Shown here: positions 1-11,878 of the stretch, piece after piece
Layout of the letters: each line of letters starts with the position of its first letter
Position numbering within the stretch: position 1 is the stretch's first letter
Assembly (NCBI GenBank): GCA_039619475.1
Contig: CM077115.1
Coordinates: forward strand, 149,302,274-149,366,273
Length of the DNA: 64,000 nucleotides
Reading direction: 5' to 3'
DNA from: Icerya purchasi
Lineage: Eukaryota; Arthropoda; Insecta; Hemiptera; Monophlebidae
The notes under the pieces: model-generated
What the model was told of the DNA's origin: nothing
Databases searched by the model: none
Seen by the model: only the letters and a program-made list of their open reading frames with translations
Program-made: the position numbers and the translations under genes

Positions 1-1489
1 TAGCGAAATTTTGTAACACTTTAAAGCACTCAGCAGTGGTGTTGGTGTCGTATTATGGGCACTGTCGGAGGACATGATTCGGATCTTGTATTAAGGCGTC
101 GCAGTCGCAAGCAGGGTTAGGAAGGAGGCCATCTCAAGACAGGTAGGCATTTAGACTGTAGCGATTCACTCGTCATTTGTGTACTTATATAACTTCGCTA
201 GCAAGATTAAGCCCAAAGAGAACTAGGTGGGGGGTTCGCGGCGATAGTTGAAGAAGCAAAAACAGTAGTGATTGTTCAGGGATGTTGTGGAATATACAAC
301 CGATAAAGATGTTTTTCGTAAACAATTCTAAGCCTTATAATGTGCTCACGGCCCGGTACTGTACGCGAAAAAGGCAAAAACAACATTTTTATATTCGATT
401 AATTCTGTTTGCAAATGTCATTCTCGCATAAAACAATCCAAAATCAATACAAATAGCCACTCTTCTCTAAAAATTTGCAAAAAAGTTTATTAAAAATGTC
501 AAATCCGATGCGAGACATGTAGACCGTACCGGGAAAAAAAACAAAACAAACAGAAGAACGAGTTTGAAACGCGGCGTTGAATGAACCGATAAAATTACCA
601 AAACTGCTAAAAATAAAACCAAATGAATAAATTTTTCCGGTTCTGAAGATAGTTATTTCTCTGACGGTACAGTCCCAATTGGCCGGTACGCGTCACGTAA
701 GGTGGTACACCCATTTCAACTGGCCATTAACGAGTACAACGGCTGCATTTTATGTTTCGGTAGGTCTATTAGACCGTAATGATCCTCATCTCAATTGCGT
801 AATTTTTTTCGTTAATGCGCGCCGAAGTAATCCGCAAAATATCACTTGTTCGACGGGAACTATGCCGTGTAATCAGCATCGATTAGAAGTTCTGAACTTA
901 CCTGTTAGTGAAACAATCGAGCATATTATGCGGATCACCAACGAGATCACCGACAATAATGTGAATCACCTCGTATCAGATTTACAGATGACATAAACGG
1001 CAAAAAAGAACACAATTTCGCACGTTCTGCCACAAGAATGTAAATTTTTGAAAATCTTACTTTCTTATTACAGAATAATTTCCTGTTAAAATAATAAGCG
1101 ACATAGAGTAATTTTCCGAATTTCCCGACATGACCATTACATTCCAATTTTTCACTAAGACTGTTATTCTTAATATTCCAGTTGCGCAATGAGGAAAACA
1201 CTTACGAACAACCACTTTTACGGGGATGCGTCCGAATCTTTGGGGGAAAAAATTTACTCACCTTACAATTATGACGGGGAGTCATCATTAGACTTTGCCC
1301 GGGTCTCGTAAATCACTTACCTGCTATATCAAAATCGGTCAAATGATGCACTATGTCATACATCAACATCATCAATCGTTCCGCACGTATATTTTTAGTA
1401 GAAACCATGCCAAGGTAAATTACACTTAACAGTAACGTTTCGAACCGGATCACATTTTCTTTTGACGACGCGGTTTAAACTAAAAATAT
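1..1489. other. no recognisable gene or repeat
   Basis: AT-rich single-copy-looking sequence. An open frame of about 105 codons lies at 679-996 on the plus strand, but it opens with TTG and holds no early ATG, no splice context I can support and no family motif, so I do not call it a gene. Confidence 0.4.
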
Positions 1490-1790
1490 ACATGTATGTA
1501 TATAATATATAAGTGTTATCGTATTAAGGTATTGTATTAGGAAATATTATTTTAGATGATGGTATAATTGTAATATAAATGATAAATAATGAGAGTGTGG
1601 ATATTTTGTGGTATTACTTAATATATAAGTTAACACTTTTTATGCTGTAACAGAAAGTAGTACTTAAGTTAAGTTGATGTCATATTATACAAATAAATGA
1701 TATAATTATGTTGGCAACCCACAGACGGGCTAGTGCCCCCTTGTGGGACCCGCAAATTATTATTAAAAAAAAATAAATAAATAAATAACC
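1490..1790 (+). mobile_element. 3' end of a non-LTR retrotransposon (hairpin-tail family), copy 1
   Basis: The segment ends in an A-rich tail passing into (AAAT)n at about 1765-1790, the usual 3' end of a LINE made by target-primed reverse transcription. Just before the tail is a nested hairpin: outer stem CCCACA (1718-1723) with TGTGGG (1742-1747), inner stem GGGC with GCCC, loop TAGT. A second copy with the same architecture lies at 7750-7885, and both share the lead-in CAAATAAAYGATA. No coding sequence of this element is left; the upstream boundary is uncertain and 1490 is a guess from the change in composition. By the LINE literature such 3' structures are recognition sites for the element's own reverse transcriptase; that role here is inferred. 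Confidence 0.6.
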
Positions 1791-1910
1791 ACGAAAATTT
1801 TAGAACAGTAATGTGTTCTAATCCGGTAACCTTATTTCATTATTTCCTCCCCCTGAACACACCGCTGTTCACGTCCGATTATGAACATTATTGTATAAGA
1901 TACCTTTTTA

Positions 1911-1949
1911 TTAATATTATTAATATTATTATTGTTATTATTATTATTA

Positions 1950-1987
<38 letters not shown>

Positions 1988-2054
1988 GTTATTATTATTA
2001 TTATTATTATTGTTATTATTATTGTTATTATTATTGTTATTATTATTATTATTA

Positions 2055-2086
<32 letters not shown>

Positions 2087-2101
2087 GTTATTATTATTAT
2101 A
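1911..2101. repeat. (ATT)n microsatellite with interspersed GTT
   Basis: About 190 bp of ATT triplets with regularly placed GTT triplets, open in all frames on both strands, which produces spurious poly-Ile, poly-Leu and poly-Asn frames. Simple sequence, not coding. Confidence 0.97.
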
Positions 2102-2330
2102 TCGGGAAAAAACAACGTTGTTTACATGATGGGGAGAAACAACATTCCCTCTTTGAGAATACATATAAATATTGTATCTGTGATCTTAAGGCTCACATAA
2201 TATTATTCATGCTCGGCAGCCGCCGTGGGATGCATACGGTCGTCAGCGTGTTTCATGCGTCGAATGCACGTGAAGTGAACAACAAAAACAACCTCACAGC
2301 TTACCAGATATTTCGTGATTTCGTAAAACT

Positions 2331-2402
2331 ATCTTTTTTTTATATATATATATATGTATTTTTTTTATTTTTTTTTATTTTTTTTTTTTTTATTATCATT
2401 AT
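2331..2402. repeat. T-rich / (TA)n low-complexity tract
   Basis: T runs broken by a short TATATA segment. Simple sequence only. Confidence 0.9.
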
Positions 2403-4131
2403 GTTTGTTAACCACTAGTCCTCCGCATTTGCAGATAACACGATACGCAACAAACCGTCGCAAAAAAAACCTTTTCAGCTAGTTTGATTGTATTAAGGAA
2501 AATCATCGGTTTGACAATACACACTAGTTCGAAATTTTCAAAATAAATTTTAAAAAAATGGACGGGAGCAAAAAAATAAAAACATCTGTCAAAGACTATA
2601 AAACACTTATTCATTACATTGTCGAAATACTTTTTTTTTATTATTTACTTACTTTTTTCTTTTTGTCTTAAAAGATTGTTGCTCAGTTCAGGATCGAGCA
2701 TAGTCCATTAATGTACGCCTATATCCACCAAAATTCGGAACCGCCAGTTTAACCAAAAGCTCTAAATTTATGTACAACTATAAAAAATTCGCTAAAAAAT
2801 TTCCCCGGCAATGATAAATCAATTATCCAAAATCTGTAGACATTCGTATCAAAGTAAAATCGATACAATGGCTTTCATTCAAATTAATCGGCGCTTCAAA
2901 AATACGTTAAAATAAAATTTATTTTATTTCTTTTTTTTTGTTTCTTGTCATAACGCATGATTCTTCACAAAAAAAAAAAAAAACGATAAGCCGCTGAAAG
3001 CAGATCCTAAATTTTGGTCGAAGCTAAAAACCAGAGTATGGAAATTTAAAAATTGCTAAGTTACGCTGAGAACATACCCCAATCGCTCGTGGTTTGTAGT
3101 CGTCTCAGTAATGTGTCACAGAAGAGAAGTACGACTGTAGTATAATGATGATTTAGCATTAATTCGGAATTTCCGATTCGATACAGAATGGTCAAGTACT
3201 TCTATGTTACATAGTTTAGGGGGAGGTGCACACTGAAGGCTAGGCGAGATGTTAGATGCTTTAGATTCACAAAAATTGAAAAATTCAACGACTATTAAAA
3301 GAAACGGGAGATGGTTGTGTAGGAGTTATGCAAAATGCGATCAGTACGTTTGATTTTGAAGAAGTAACGGAACCTGGAACGAGGATGAAAGCGAGTCATT
3401 GATACAGATTTCCGCAGAATATCCTTTTCGGAGAACGTAAAAACGTTTTCTTCATTCTACCGTTGGCGAATGTTCTCTCTCGCAGTGATTGACAGTCACC
3501 GAAACATAATAACGTAACAAGTATTCACCGCTGCTACTGTTATATATCCTAACCTATTCAAGGGAGAAATATTCAAAAAATGAACATATTCAGACAATTT
3601 CACAGTTTTGCAACCATCGGCTACGACTCTTAATCAGTGTTCACATATGGGATTCCAAGGCTCATCACATCTGACGCGGAACTCTGTATGCGGTCTACTT
3701 AAAACGAAATGTGGCCGCAAATATTGGTCTCAAATTTCGTGAAATAATTAACCGCCGTTCGCCGCTCTCTCGAAAAATTGTAAACAATTTAAAAGTTTAG
3801 ATAATTCCTAAGTTGCTTCGCGGGAAATTTATAAAGATAGGCCTAACTAAAAAGCTATTGCTTCGAAATTCCAACTTGGCCATGCGCTGGTAATTTTAAA
3901 TTGTTTTACGTGAAATTTACCTAAAATTATAATGTATTCCAAACTCCCGAGCTACTCGCGTGTCGTCGTGCTAGATTTCGGGATTAAAACTTTTACAGGT
4001 CAGTTAGGTGTAGTGTGTTATCTCCACTTCCCTTGATGGCATTGTAATCGTCAGACATATAGCAGATGAAGATTAGCATGCACACTTATATGTTTAATGC
4101 ATGAAGATTGTATAATATTTAATTTTTAACC
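2403..4131. other. unassigned AT-rich stretch
   Basis: No open frame with family motifs, no terminal repeats found. Short poly-A and poly-T runs at about 2627-2640 and 2970-2983 could be tails of old insertions, but no flanking duplications were found. Confidence 0.4.
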
Positions 4132-4136
4132 TTTTT

Positions 4137-4170
<34 letters not shown>
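4132..4170. repeat. poly-T tract
   Basis: A nearly pure run of T broken by one C, ending before ATCACAAAAC. It could be the poly-A tail of a minus-strand retrotransposed insertion, but no matching target duplication was seen. Confidence 0.85.
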
Positions 4171-4172
<2 letters not shown>

Positions 4173-4796
4173 CACAAAACATTTATTATTCAAAAAATGA
4201 CACGCCAATTAAAATTGCCCTTTCCATAAGAATTCTAGAACACAATCATTTAGAAATCGCCAGAATAGTTCCATATAGCAAGTTGCATCAGATTTTAAAT
4301 ATACATATATATATATACATATGTATGTATGTTTGTGTGAGTGTGCAAAAATTGTATTTTTCTTCTTTTTTCCGCACATCTAACACATTTATTACACACT
4401 ATTGATGATACAAAGATATCACAGCTCATGACCGTTGCACAAAAAACCGTATCGAAATTTTATGCTGGGATTATCGAAATAAACCCATAGCAAACGGTCC
4501 CCTAGAGGGAGGAAATGAGAAAAAAGGTTGGAAGGTTGAAAGGGAAAGGTGAATATAATCTCCACGGAAATAAATAGTTAAAACGTGAAGGATAAAATTA
4601 AAAGAAAGCAACCTAAAATCACTCGGTTTGCAAACTTTCACGTTGAGCGGCTCCTGGGAGAAGCTAAAATTCGGAATATGCCTCTTGATGCGCACAAAAA
4701 TAGAAAATAAATAAAAATAAGAACTACGTCTACTTCGTTAGACATGTTTTAACTCTTTTTCTGTTTTCGTTTTGAAATATATCAACAGCACCGCGT

Positions 4797-4860
4797 CATA
4801 ATCATTATTATTAATAATAATAATGATAATAATAATGATAATAATAATGATAGTAGTAGG
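4797..4860. repeat. (AAT)n-type microsatellite with TGATAA variants
   Basis: Alternating ATT/AAT and ATGATAAT units over about 60 bp. Simple sequence. Confidence 0.9.
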
Positions 4861-6040
4861 TTTACAAGGAGGCATGTGTGGTGGTTTAGTTAATCCGAAA
4901 GCACGATTAGGAAGATGGAAGTTGGACAATTTTAATAATGCGAAATATTGGAACAGCAGACCGACAAGCCACGAATGCGCATATACCGGCGGAAGAATAT
5001 TTTAACAACATCGTAAACAGAGGCAATAACACCCAGGGCCATGCACAATAAATCACAATGGAAACTACAACGACCGGTAAATAATGAACGGTGCCAGTGT
5101 GCGTATATGGAATGTGTTGGTTCACGGAGCAGAGGACTTTTGGCTGTAGCGGAGATGTTGCTTAAAAGCATAGCGCTACGGCGTCCGAGTATCGGTGGTA
5201 TATATATAGAACGACATCGGCGCGTTCTAGTCGCTGCCCGAGCTGCGGTAACCATGACGACCGGAGCCTTAAAATCTGCCTCTTACCAGTAGGGGGATTT
5301 CTAAGAAAAATGCCATTTCTTAAAACTAAGACGATGGATATCGATCGGGGCTCTCTCTGCAGCCGTCCCTCACAGTCCGAAATTTCTTCCACTCCGGACA
5401 GCCTCGTCGCCGCCAAAACACAACGGCCGATACACTCGCATCTATTCTTCCCAAGTCATCCCACAGCTCCTGCTGCTCTTCATCGTCTTTTCACCGCCCT
5501 TTACTTACTTAATTCCACGAAAACGCTTCGCCCCCTTACCCCGTTCCTCACCCTCGGCGACCCGGTACTTGGTTCTCCGGAATCCGGGTCCCGTAACCCA
5601 CACTCCGCCGTTCCTCCGTGCCGTGCCTCGTCCTATTCGAAATGCTGCAAAACCGAAACGGTCCTCTCGCGAAATACCGGGATTACTTCACGAGATGGCA
5701 ATTTCGCACTTTTAAAAGTGCAACTCGTTTGCGGTTTTTTTGTTGTTCTCTTTTTATTTTTCAGCTGTCGCAATTAATATGACAAATATCGTCGTATCAA
5801 TGAAACAAAACAACACACATAGCGGCTGCTAAATAATTATCCTTTAACATACATGAAGAAAAAAAAAAGAAAATACAATTATCATAACATTCGAAGTATG
5901 TCGATGACGATGTAGCAATTAGTTTTTAAGAAAATCGACTATATTTTGCATGATGAAAGAATATAAATACTGTAGACGGCATAAAAGAAATGTTTTTGAA
6001 CGTATCGATTGATGGTACTCGATGAAAAAATATCGAAATC
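4861..6040. other. unassigned stretch, GC-richer at 5040-5700
   Basis: Contains overlapping open frames on both strands (for example 5310-5777 plus, 155 codons), all with low-complexity Ser/Pro/Leu-rich translations and no domain. Frames of this length are expected where GC rises. No splice pair or conserved motif supports an exon. Confidence 0.35.
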
Positions 6041-6115
6041 CAGCTACCGTGGCCTAGTTGATTAGTGTTAATTGTGTATTAGGACCTGGTTCGATTCCAG
6101 TTGCCGCACACTGAA
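6041..6115 (+). mobile_element. tRNA-derived SINE head (pol III promoter boxes)
   Basis: Box A-like TGGCCTAGTTGAT at 6050-6062 and a perfect box B, GGTTCGATTCC, at 6088-6098 stand 25 bp apart, the internal RNA polymerase III promoter layout of a tRNA. The sequence is not a working tRNA: no acceptor stem closes around it. It continues into GCACACTGAAACAAACA and a GCACTGGGTTAATGTCC block. This is the head of a tRNA-derived SINE, or less likely a tRNA pseudogene. The 3' boundary of the SINE is not resolved. Confidence 0.65.
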
Positions 6116-7749
6116 ACAAACAAAAATTTCACTCGCACTGGGTTAATGTCCTCGTTATTAAAGAAATATCAAATTCGAATTTTTCCTATCCTTAGTTTTT
6201 CATAAAAGCTAAAGCGATTACAAAACATAGCTAAATGGAAAATTACAATATATATATATACAAATAATATACTTATACGTATTAGAGACATCGATATCCC
6301 TGCGCCGGGTATAATATGAAAAACCGATATATGTTTCACTGTAAAGAAAATTTATATTCTTGAAGTAATAAATTTCTGACTATTACCAGTTAAAGAAAAT
6401 ACTTTGGTATAATAAACTCATTTGCCGTAAGAATGAGTTGCAGTCAGTTAAAGCAACTCTGCTATAAGTATTATAGAAGAGCTCTAGCATCCAGAGGTTT
6501 ACAAAGCTTGGCGTGTGATACTAAAGACTAACATTAAGTTACAATATATATTTATTGTTAAAATAAAAATTGATATCGATTGAATTTCAATGGATTTTGA
6601 TTAAATAACGAGGTCATTTTATGGAGTTCGATACGATAACCGCTTCCTTTTTTGTCGGGGCTATGCTTTTCAATGTGTGGCAGAGAAATTTGAATTAAGT
6701 TCTACTCGAGTAATAACATACCAACTACGCTACAGCAGCTAACTAGGGAACAGTTTTACGATCGTTGTCAGTTCGTTGTTACGTATAATAATTCTAAACA
6801 ATTGCTTTTGTTGTGTTCTCGTCTGGTTACTTTTTTATGAACATTAACCCAAAAAAAAAAAGGAAAAAGGGGGATTATTAATAAAAATAATTCGCAGGAA
6901 GCGGAAATAATAGAATTAAGAGGAAATGAAAAAAAAAATTAAAAAGAAGGATTGGGACATACCAAGTTTTATTAAAAAAGGACTTCGGCAAAGACAGTTA
7001 AAATATCACTTTCCGCTTTTTTTTCGTTTCATTTCATCTCGTTAAGACCCATTTGGCTATTCCCTTGTTGCACTTTTTTTTCATACTTATTTATTTATTT
7101 TCTTGTCGGTATTTTGAGTTTCGGGTAAAAATGGCAAAAAAATTGTCAAAAAGCTACTTTAATGACTTTTCAAATACGAAAAAATAACCAAAAAAAAACA
7201 AAAAAATAACCTGATAATTGTCCTTTTATTTTTGAATAGCAACCTCATCGTAATACGCTCAATATTTTATTGATAAAATCTTTCCCTCCCATTCGCAGGT
7301 GTTAAATTATTATAAATAACAGAAAGAAAAAAAATTAGGAAACTAATTTAATTTCTATTATTATGTATTACTAAAAATGCTAGATTATAAGATGCCCCAG
7401 TGTAAAAGAAAATAATTCAAAGGCGTAATTTCTGGGTAATATTGATTTTTATCGCGACCAACGTTAATAGAAAATATTTTTCTTTTCTGGTGCAGGGCAA
7501 ATTAAAAAAAAAAAAAAAAAAACATTAATTTTTAAAAACTTGCTAAATTATTTTCAATCGACTTCAAGAAAATCGGAAATTTTTTATGCAGGACTTTTTG
7601 AAACTTTTTGACTACACCTATGGTCTTCTTCTGGCGCGAGAGTTTTACAAAAAAGATACGGATCAAAATAACCGACTCCAAAATTATTGTAATCTTTTGA
7701 ACACGCCATATACATACATATATATATATATATTTACTAATTAATTAAG
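6116..7749. other. unassigned AT-rich stretch
   Basis: The first 60 bp may belong to the preceding SINE. The remainder has A-rich runs (for example 7505-7523) and a (TA)n at about 7717-7734. No gene recognised. Confidence 0.4.
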
Positions 7750-7885
7750 GTATATATAATTTCTATGTTATAATAAGTATGTATAAGTTTGTACCGAAAT
7801 CAAATAAACGATAATAAGAGTGTCGGGCACTCACACAACGGGCATACTTGCCCAGTGAGACCCACAAACTTATTTTAAAATTTAA
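7750..7885 (+). mobile_element. 3' end of a non-LTR retrotransposon (hairpin-tail family), copy 2
   Basis: Same family as the copy ending near 1790. The nested hairpin uses CTCAC (7830-7834) with GTGAG (7855-7859) outside and GGGCA with TGCCC inside, loop TACT. Compared with copy 1, the second base of the outer stem changes from C to T and its partner from G to A, so pairing is kept while sequence changes. The element ends in A-rich sequence at about 7872-7897. Only the 3' tail is present (5' truncated). Confidence 0.65.
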
Positions 7886-7900
7886 AAAAAAAAAAAGAAA

Positions 7901-9440
7901 ATATATATATATATATATAATTTGAGGGAGACAAGAAATAAAAATATTTTATAAAAGTTCAGCCAACTTTGTGAAAATGTCTCAACACCAGTGCAGTTCG
8001 CCACTTCTAGAGTTCAACCATAACTTCGGACCAGTAAAATTTCTAATTAAAAGAAAAAATTATAAATAAGTTTTTCTCAAGAATCTATATGCACTACAAG
8101 ATCTGATCGTGTCAGAACCCAAATAAGAAAAATAAAGAGCTTTAATAACCCTGGTAACTTCAAAATTAACTGCCGTTTTATGGGCAATACTCATTAATGT
8201 GTCGATTTTAAAAGACCAACTTTGTTTCAAAATCAAAATTCTACGAATTTCTCTTTTCCCTTTTGTACACAGCTAAAACATTACACTATTACTGTTATGT
8301 TGGCGACAGTTCGTGATTTTGAAAATGAACGGTAAAATGTCTAATCCTCTGATAAATAATAAAAAAATGGAAAAAATATGAAAAAAAAAACAAACAAATT
8401 TGAAACTTAGGTTGTTTGAGCTAATCTCTTTTCATTCTCATGGTAACTTTTTTACATATTGAAATCTTTAAAAACAGCGTATGCCGCTGATTGGAGCACG
8501 ATGGTTGAAATATGAAAAAACTTCTTTAAAGACAGGGAAAAACTGGATCGTGTAGAATAAAAGCATCAGAAACATCGTCCACGTAAGCCTAAAGAGTCGA
8601 GAGAAATATACAAATCAGTTCTCGCTCGTGCAAATCGTGTAAATCTTCCGAAATTCTGTGGTAGCCTTGCTCTTTGTTGCTCCGGCTAAAATGTGGGGAA
8701 GACCGCGTCTGTGAGAAAATATTGGTCTGGAAAAAAATACAACTCGTTCCTGACACAAACGATCTCGTCACGAACAAACGCTGGCTTCATACGAGAGGGA
8801 TGCTGGCAGCATGTACCAAAAAGCCTGTTATTGTGGCGCCCTTACAAACGAGACGGACCAGTTCTACTAGCTTATATCACACTCTTATCATCAGCGACAA
8901 AAACATTTTATTAGGCTCCTATCTGGACTGCGATTAAGTGCTCCCGTCAGTTTTTTGCATTCTCCGTGAAACATCTTCTCGAAGGTACGTGTAGTAATTA
9001 ACGATATCTTTTTAATTTAATTTAAGCGTATTAAGTATTGAAATAAAAAAATTGGCGGCCGATCGTGCTGGAAAAAAAGTTTCCGAAAGTTCGCGAATCC
9101 CGAAATTTGTAAACATTTTCTCGGTACTTTTACAGAATTACATCGCCCAGTTTCATTTCATCCAAATATATTGTTACCGCTCAAAGTTGATCTAATTACG
9201 TCCAAAACCAGAGTCGTGAGACCTTTTTTTTTTCGAAAATTAAAAAAAAAAAAAGTTACGCCGGATAAAAGTCAACGGATAAGGTATATAGAGTAATTCT
9301 CGTATTCCGATTCAAAAAGTATTTTGCAAACCGCATGATCAATAAGTAAAGATGCTGATTGCGTTTTGTTTTTTTTTTTTTATTTCTTTTTTCTCGGACT
9401 CAAAATGACCCCCATTAAGTATTATAGAAAATTAATTATT
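7901..9440. other. unassigned AT-rich stretch
   Basis: (TA)n at 7901-7919 then AT-rich DNA. Overlapping open frames at 8589-8937 on both strands show no domain. A-rich and T-rich runs at about 9228-9254 and 9367-9381. Confidence 0.4.
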
Positions 9441-9444
9441 AAAA

Positions 9445-10440
9445 TTTCGATACGATGAGAAATAGAAATAATAAACTTCTTCGGTCGGTGCCATGACCGT
9501 TCTCGATCTTAGACTCATCTGATTGCATGATTAATTCTTTGTAGGCACCCCTATCCTTTGCTGTGCGGAACAGTTCTTCAACACTGCAATCTGTCCATGT
9601 TTGTATGTTTTTGAACCTAGATAATCTTGTTCGTTTAACTCTTCTTTTTCCTTCCACCTTTTCCATCAATATATCCTGTAGTAATATGTACTTCGGCCGT
9701 CACGTGACCGAAGTATTCTATTTTGCTTCTTCTTTCGACACCGTCGATCAGCTCCTTTTCTTTTCTCATCGTCTGTAGTACCTCCGCGTTTGTCTTCTTT
9801 TTGGCCCGTGGGATCCTGAGTAAACATCTATAACACCAAAACTCGAAGGCTTCTAATCTGTGAAGTGTTCTGGACGTCAATATCCACGTTTCGACACCAT
9901 ATAGTAATACCGACCAGACATAGCATTTCAGAGTTCTGAATCTTAAATCAAAGTCCACGAACTGTGAGTGTCTTCTTCATTTTCATGAAGGCAGAACGCG
10001 CTTGCTCAATACGACATCTAATTTCTCCGCCTGGGTCACCATATTTATCAATCTTGGCACCAAGGTATATTTATATTTATCGACTTGTTCTGGTCTGCCG
10101 TTGTTTATCACTATATCGATAGGGTGTGAGTCGTTTGAGATGGCCATTACCTTCGTTTTCTTCACGTTAATTATCAGTCCATATTTATTGCATACTTTTT
10201 CCCCACCGCTTTTATTAATATAGTTAGGTCTTCTGCACTTTCAGCCATCAAAACTGTGTCGTCCGCATATCTGATGTTATCGATATTTTCACCGCCGATT
10301 TTAACACATTCTTCTCTGTCATCAAGGGCTCCTTTGAAGGCCTCTTCCGCGTATATATTAAACAGCAAAGGAGACAATATATACATCATTGCCTTACTCC
10401 CTGTTCAATACTAATTGGATCTGATATTTTGCTGTTTTCT
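9445..10440 (-). pseudogene. RTE-type non-LTR retrotransposon pol, C-terminal half, decayed
   Basis: Read on the minus strand from about 10440 to 9445 the translation runs through reverse transcriptase motifs in order: EQGVRQ followed after a frameshift by ILSPLLFNIY, the catalytic RYADDTVL box (near 10258-10270), a primer-grip region, then the RTE-type connection domain with VLLYGVETW (near 9880-9905), LEAFEFWCYRCLLRIP, and a basic tail with GHGTDRR. In intact RTE elements this protein has an endonuclease upstream and copies the element at a nicked target. At least three frame changes and the missing N-terminal half show it is dead. At the 5' side it runs straight into a palindrome at 10452-10559 that is part of the same coding sequence. 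Confidence 0.9.
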
Positions 10441-10451
10441 AATGAGATTAC

Positions 10452-10559
10452 TGCGTTTCGGTGTAAGTAAAGATTTTTTATTATACGCTTATCCGCGTCA
10501 TTGGCCTAGATGAAGCGGATAAGCGTATAATAAAAAATCTTTACTTACACCAAAACGCA
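10452..10559. repeat. near-perfect inverted repeat, 45-bp arms, inside RTE pol
   Basis: Left arm 10452-10496 and right arm 10515-10559 are complementary with one mismatch (10459), separated by an 18-nt spacer. The minus-strand reading of the left arm is reverse transcriptase sequence (RIIKNLYLHRNA), and the plus-strand reading of the right arm gives nearly the same peptide (RIIKNLYLHQNA). The RTE copy therefore turns back on itself here, as in a 5' inversion. Confidence 0.9.
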
Positions 10560-11187
10560 ATAGAGAAGGTGTAAAAAAAAACAGCTTTGTTTACGGTAGG
10601 GGAGATATTGAGATTAAGGAATACAATAGAAAATGTTCAGAAGACAGAGCGGGACATTCGAAAAAAACATATAGTTAGGAATATACATTCTTAGTTATCA
10701 TTAGGAGAGTGTAAAGGGTAATATGGATAATTTATAAGTGAAAAACGATAGCGTGATGAGTGAAGTAAAGTGTGTAATCTAAACGGAGAAAGATGTCAAA
10801 TAGCATGGTAAATAAGGAAAGTAAGAAAAGCAGGAACGAAAAGAAGGAACATGATGTCCAGAATTTTAAGTAAAATATTGGAGAAAGAAGATTATCTAAT
10901 AGTAGAGAGCCCGCTAATGTCTTTGAAAACAATTTTTATACAAATACATGAAAAAGTAATCGGAGTTTGAAAATTTTCAAATTGTAGAATTCAAATTTTT
11001 TTCATGCGTGGTTGAGTGAACAATGTAAACGAAAATCTATTTCTCTCGTAACAAATAATATGCGAATAAATTGCTTCGATGCTGAAATGATTTTTAATGT
11101 CAAGCTAAAAAAAAAAAACTCCTCAAAACAGAATTATATAAGAACATGTATTTTAATTTCAAAAATTTAATACCGATAATGCGAGCC
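10560..11187. other. unassigned stretch
   Basis: No continuation of the RTE pol was recognised beyond the palindrome. AT-rich, no domain. Confidence 0.4.
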
Positions 11188-11212
11188 GTGTACATATATA
11201 TATATATATATA

Positions 11213-11277
<65 letters not shown>

Positions 11278-11304
11278 GTGTACATATATATATATATATA
11301 TATT
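11188..11304. repeat. higher-order (TA)n repeat punctuated by GTGTAC
   Basis: Four (TA) blocks, each opened by GTGTAC at 11188, 11216, 11248 and 11278, giving a unit of 28-32 bp. Not plain (TA)n: the marker hexamer recurs at near-constant spacing. Confidence 0.9.
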
Positions 11305-11463
11305 AGAAAACAAGACCGACGCTGTCGCAGGCTCCAGTATGAGTGATTGTTAACAATTGTTAAGTAATAAAATTTTCTGTTCTAGTAATGACGATTTTCT
11401 ACGGTTTTACACATTCACGATTGTTTCGAGATCGTTGAAGAAACCAGAAATGATTGACAGACA

Positions 11464-11870
11464 CAGGCCCGTGCCCAGAATTTTGGAAAGGGGGGGGGGG
11501 TGAAAATTTTCTTTGCATATTTATTTTATAATACATTTTTCACTAATATTCGTACTATTAATAATTTCCATCATTTTGATTTATATATTAATAATTTACA
11601 TAAATGAATTAACCCGTATATGAACATTAATAAAAATTACATATGTTATTAATTATACTCGTAATAAAAAATTTTTTGCATAAAATATTAATAAAGCACC
11701 TAAAAATATGGAGCATATTTTTTCTTTTTTCTTTTAAACGTAGGTAAGAACACCCTAAAAAATCATCAATATTTATTTTAAATTTGTGATTTTTTTCAGA
11801 TTATTTTGTATTTATAATAACTATTTCAGTTCTCTCATGGGGGGTCCCCCCCCCCGTGGACACGGCCTTG
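11464..11870 (+). mobile_element. hAT-like MITE, long copy
   Basis: A 407-bp non-coding element bounded by imperfect terminal inverted repeats: CAGGCCCGTGCCCAG at the left and the complement of CAAGGCCGTGTCCAC at the right (11 of 15 match). It is flanked by GACAGACA (11456-11463) and GACGGACA (11871-11878), an 8-bp target duplication with one mismatch. Eight-base duplications and CA-starting termini are the mark of hAT transposons. Just inside the ends are a G run (about 11490-11500) and a C run (about 11847-11855). It has no transposase, so it is non-autonomous. A shorter copy in the opposite orientation lies at 39412-39628. Confidence 0.85.
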
Positions 11871-11878
11871 GACGGACA

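Noticed and set aside
679..996. 105-codon plus-strand frame
   Set aside because: It opens with TTG, has no early ATG, no domain and no neighbouring exon-like signals.
1380..1460. CGAAACG motif on the minus strand as another hammerhead-like site
   Set aside because: No CTGANGA core and no stem II at the right distance.
1811..2200. Long open frames with poly-Ile, poly-Leu or poly-Asn on both strands
   Set aside because: They are translations of the (ATT)n microsatellite and its borders.
5310..5777. 155-codon plus-strand frame
   Set aside because: Overlaps open frames on the other strand in a GC-richer patch; the translation is low-complexity and has no motif.
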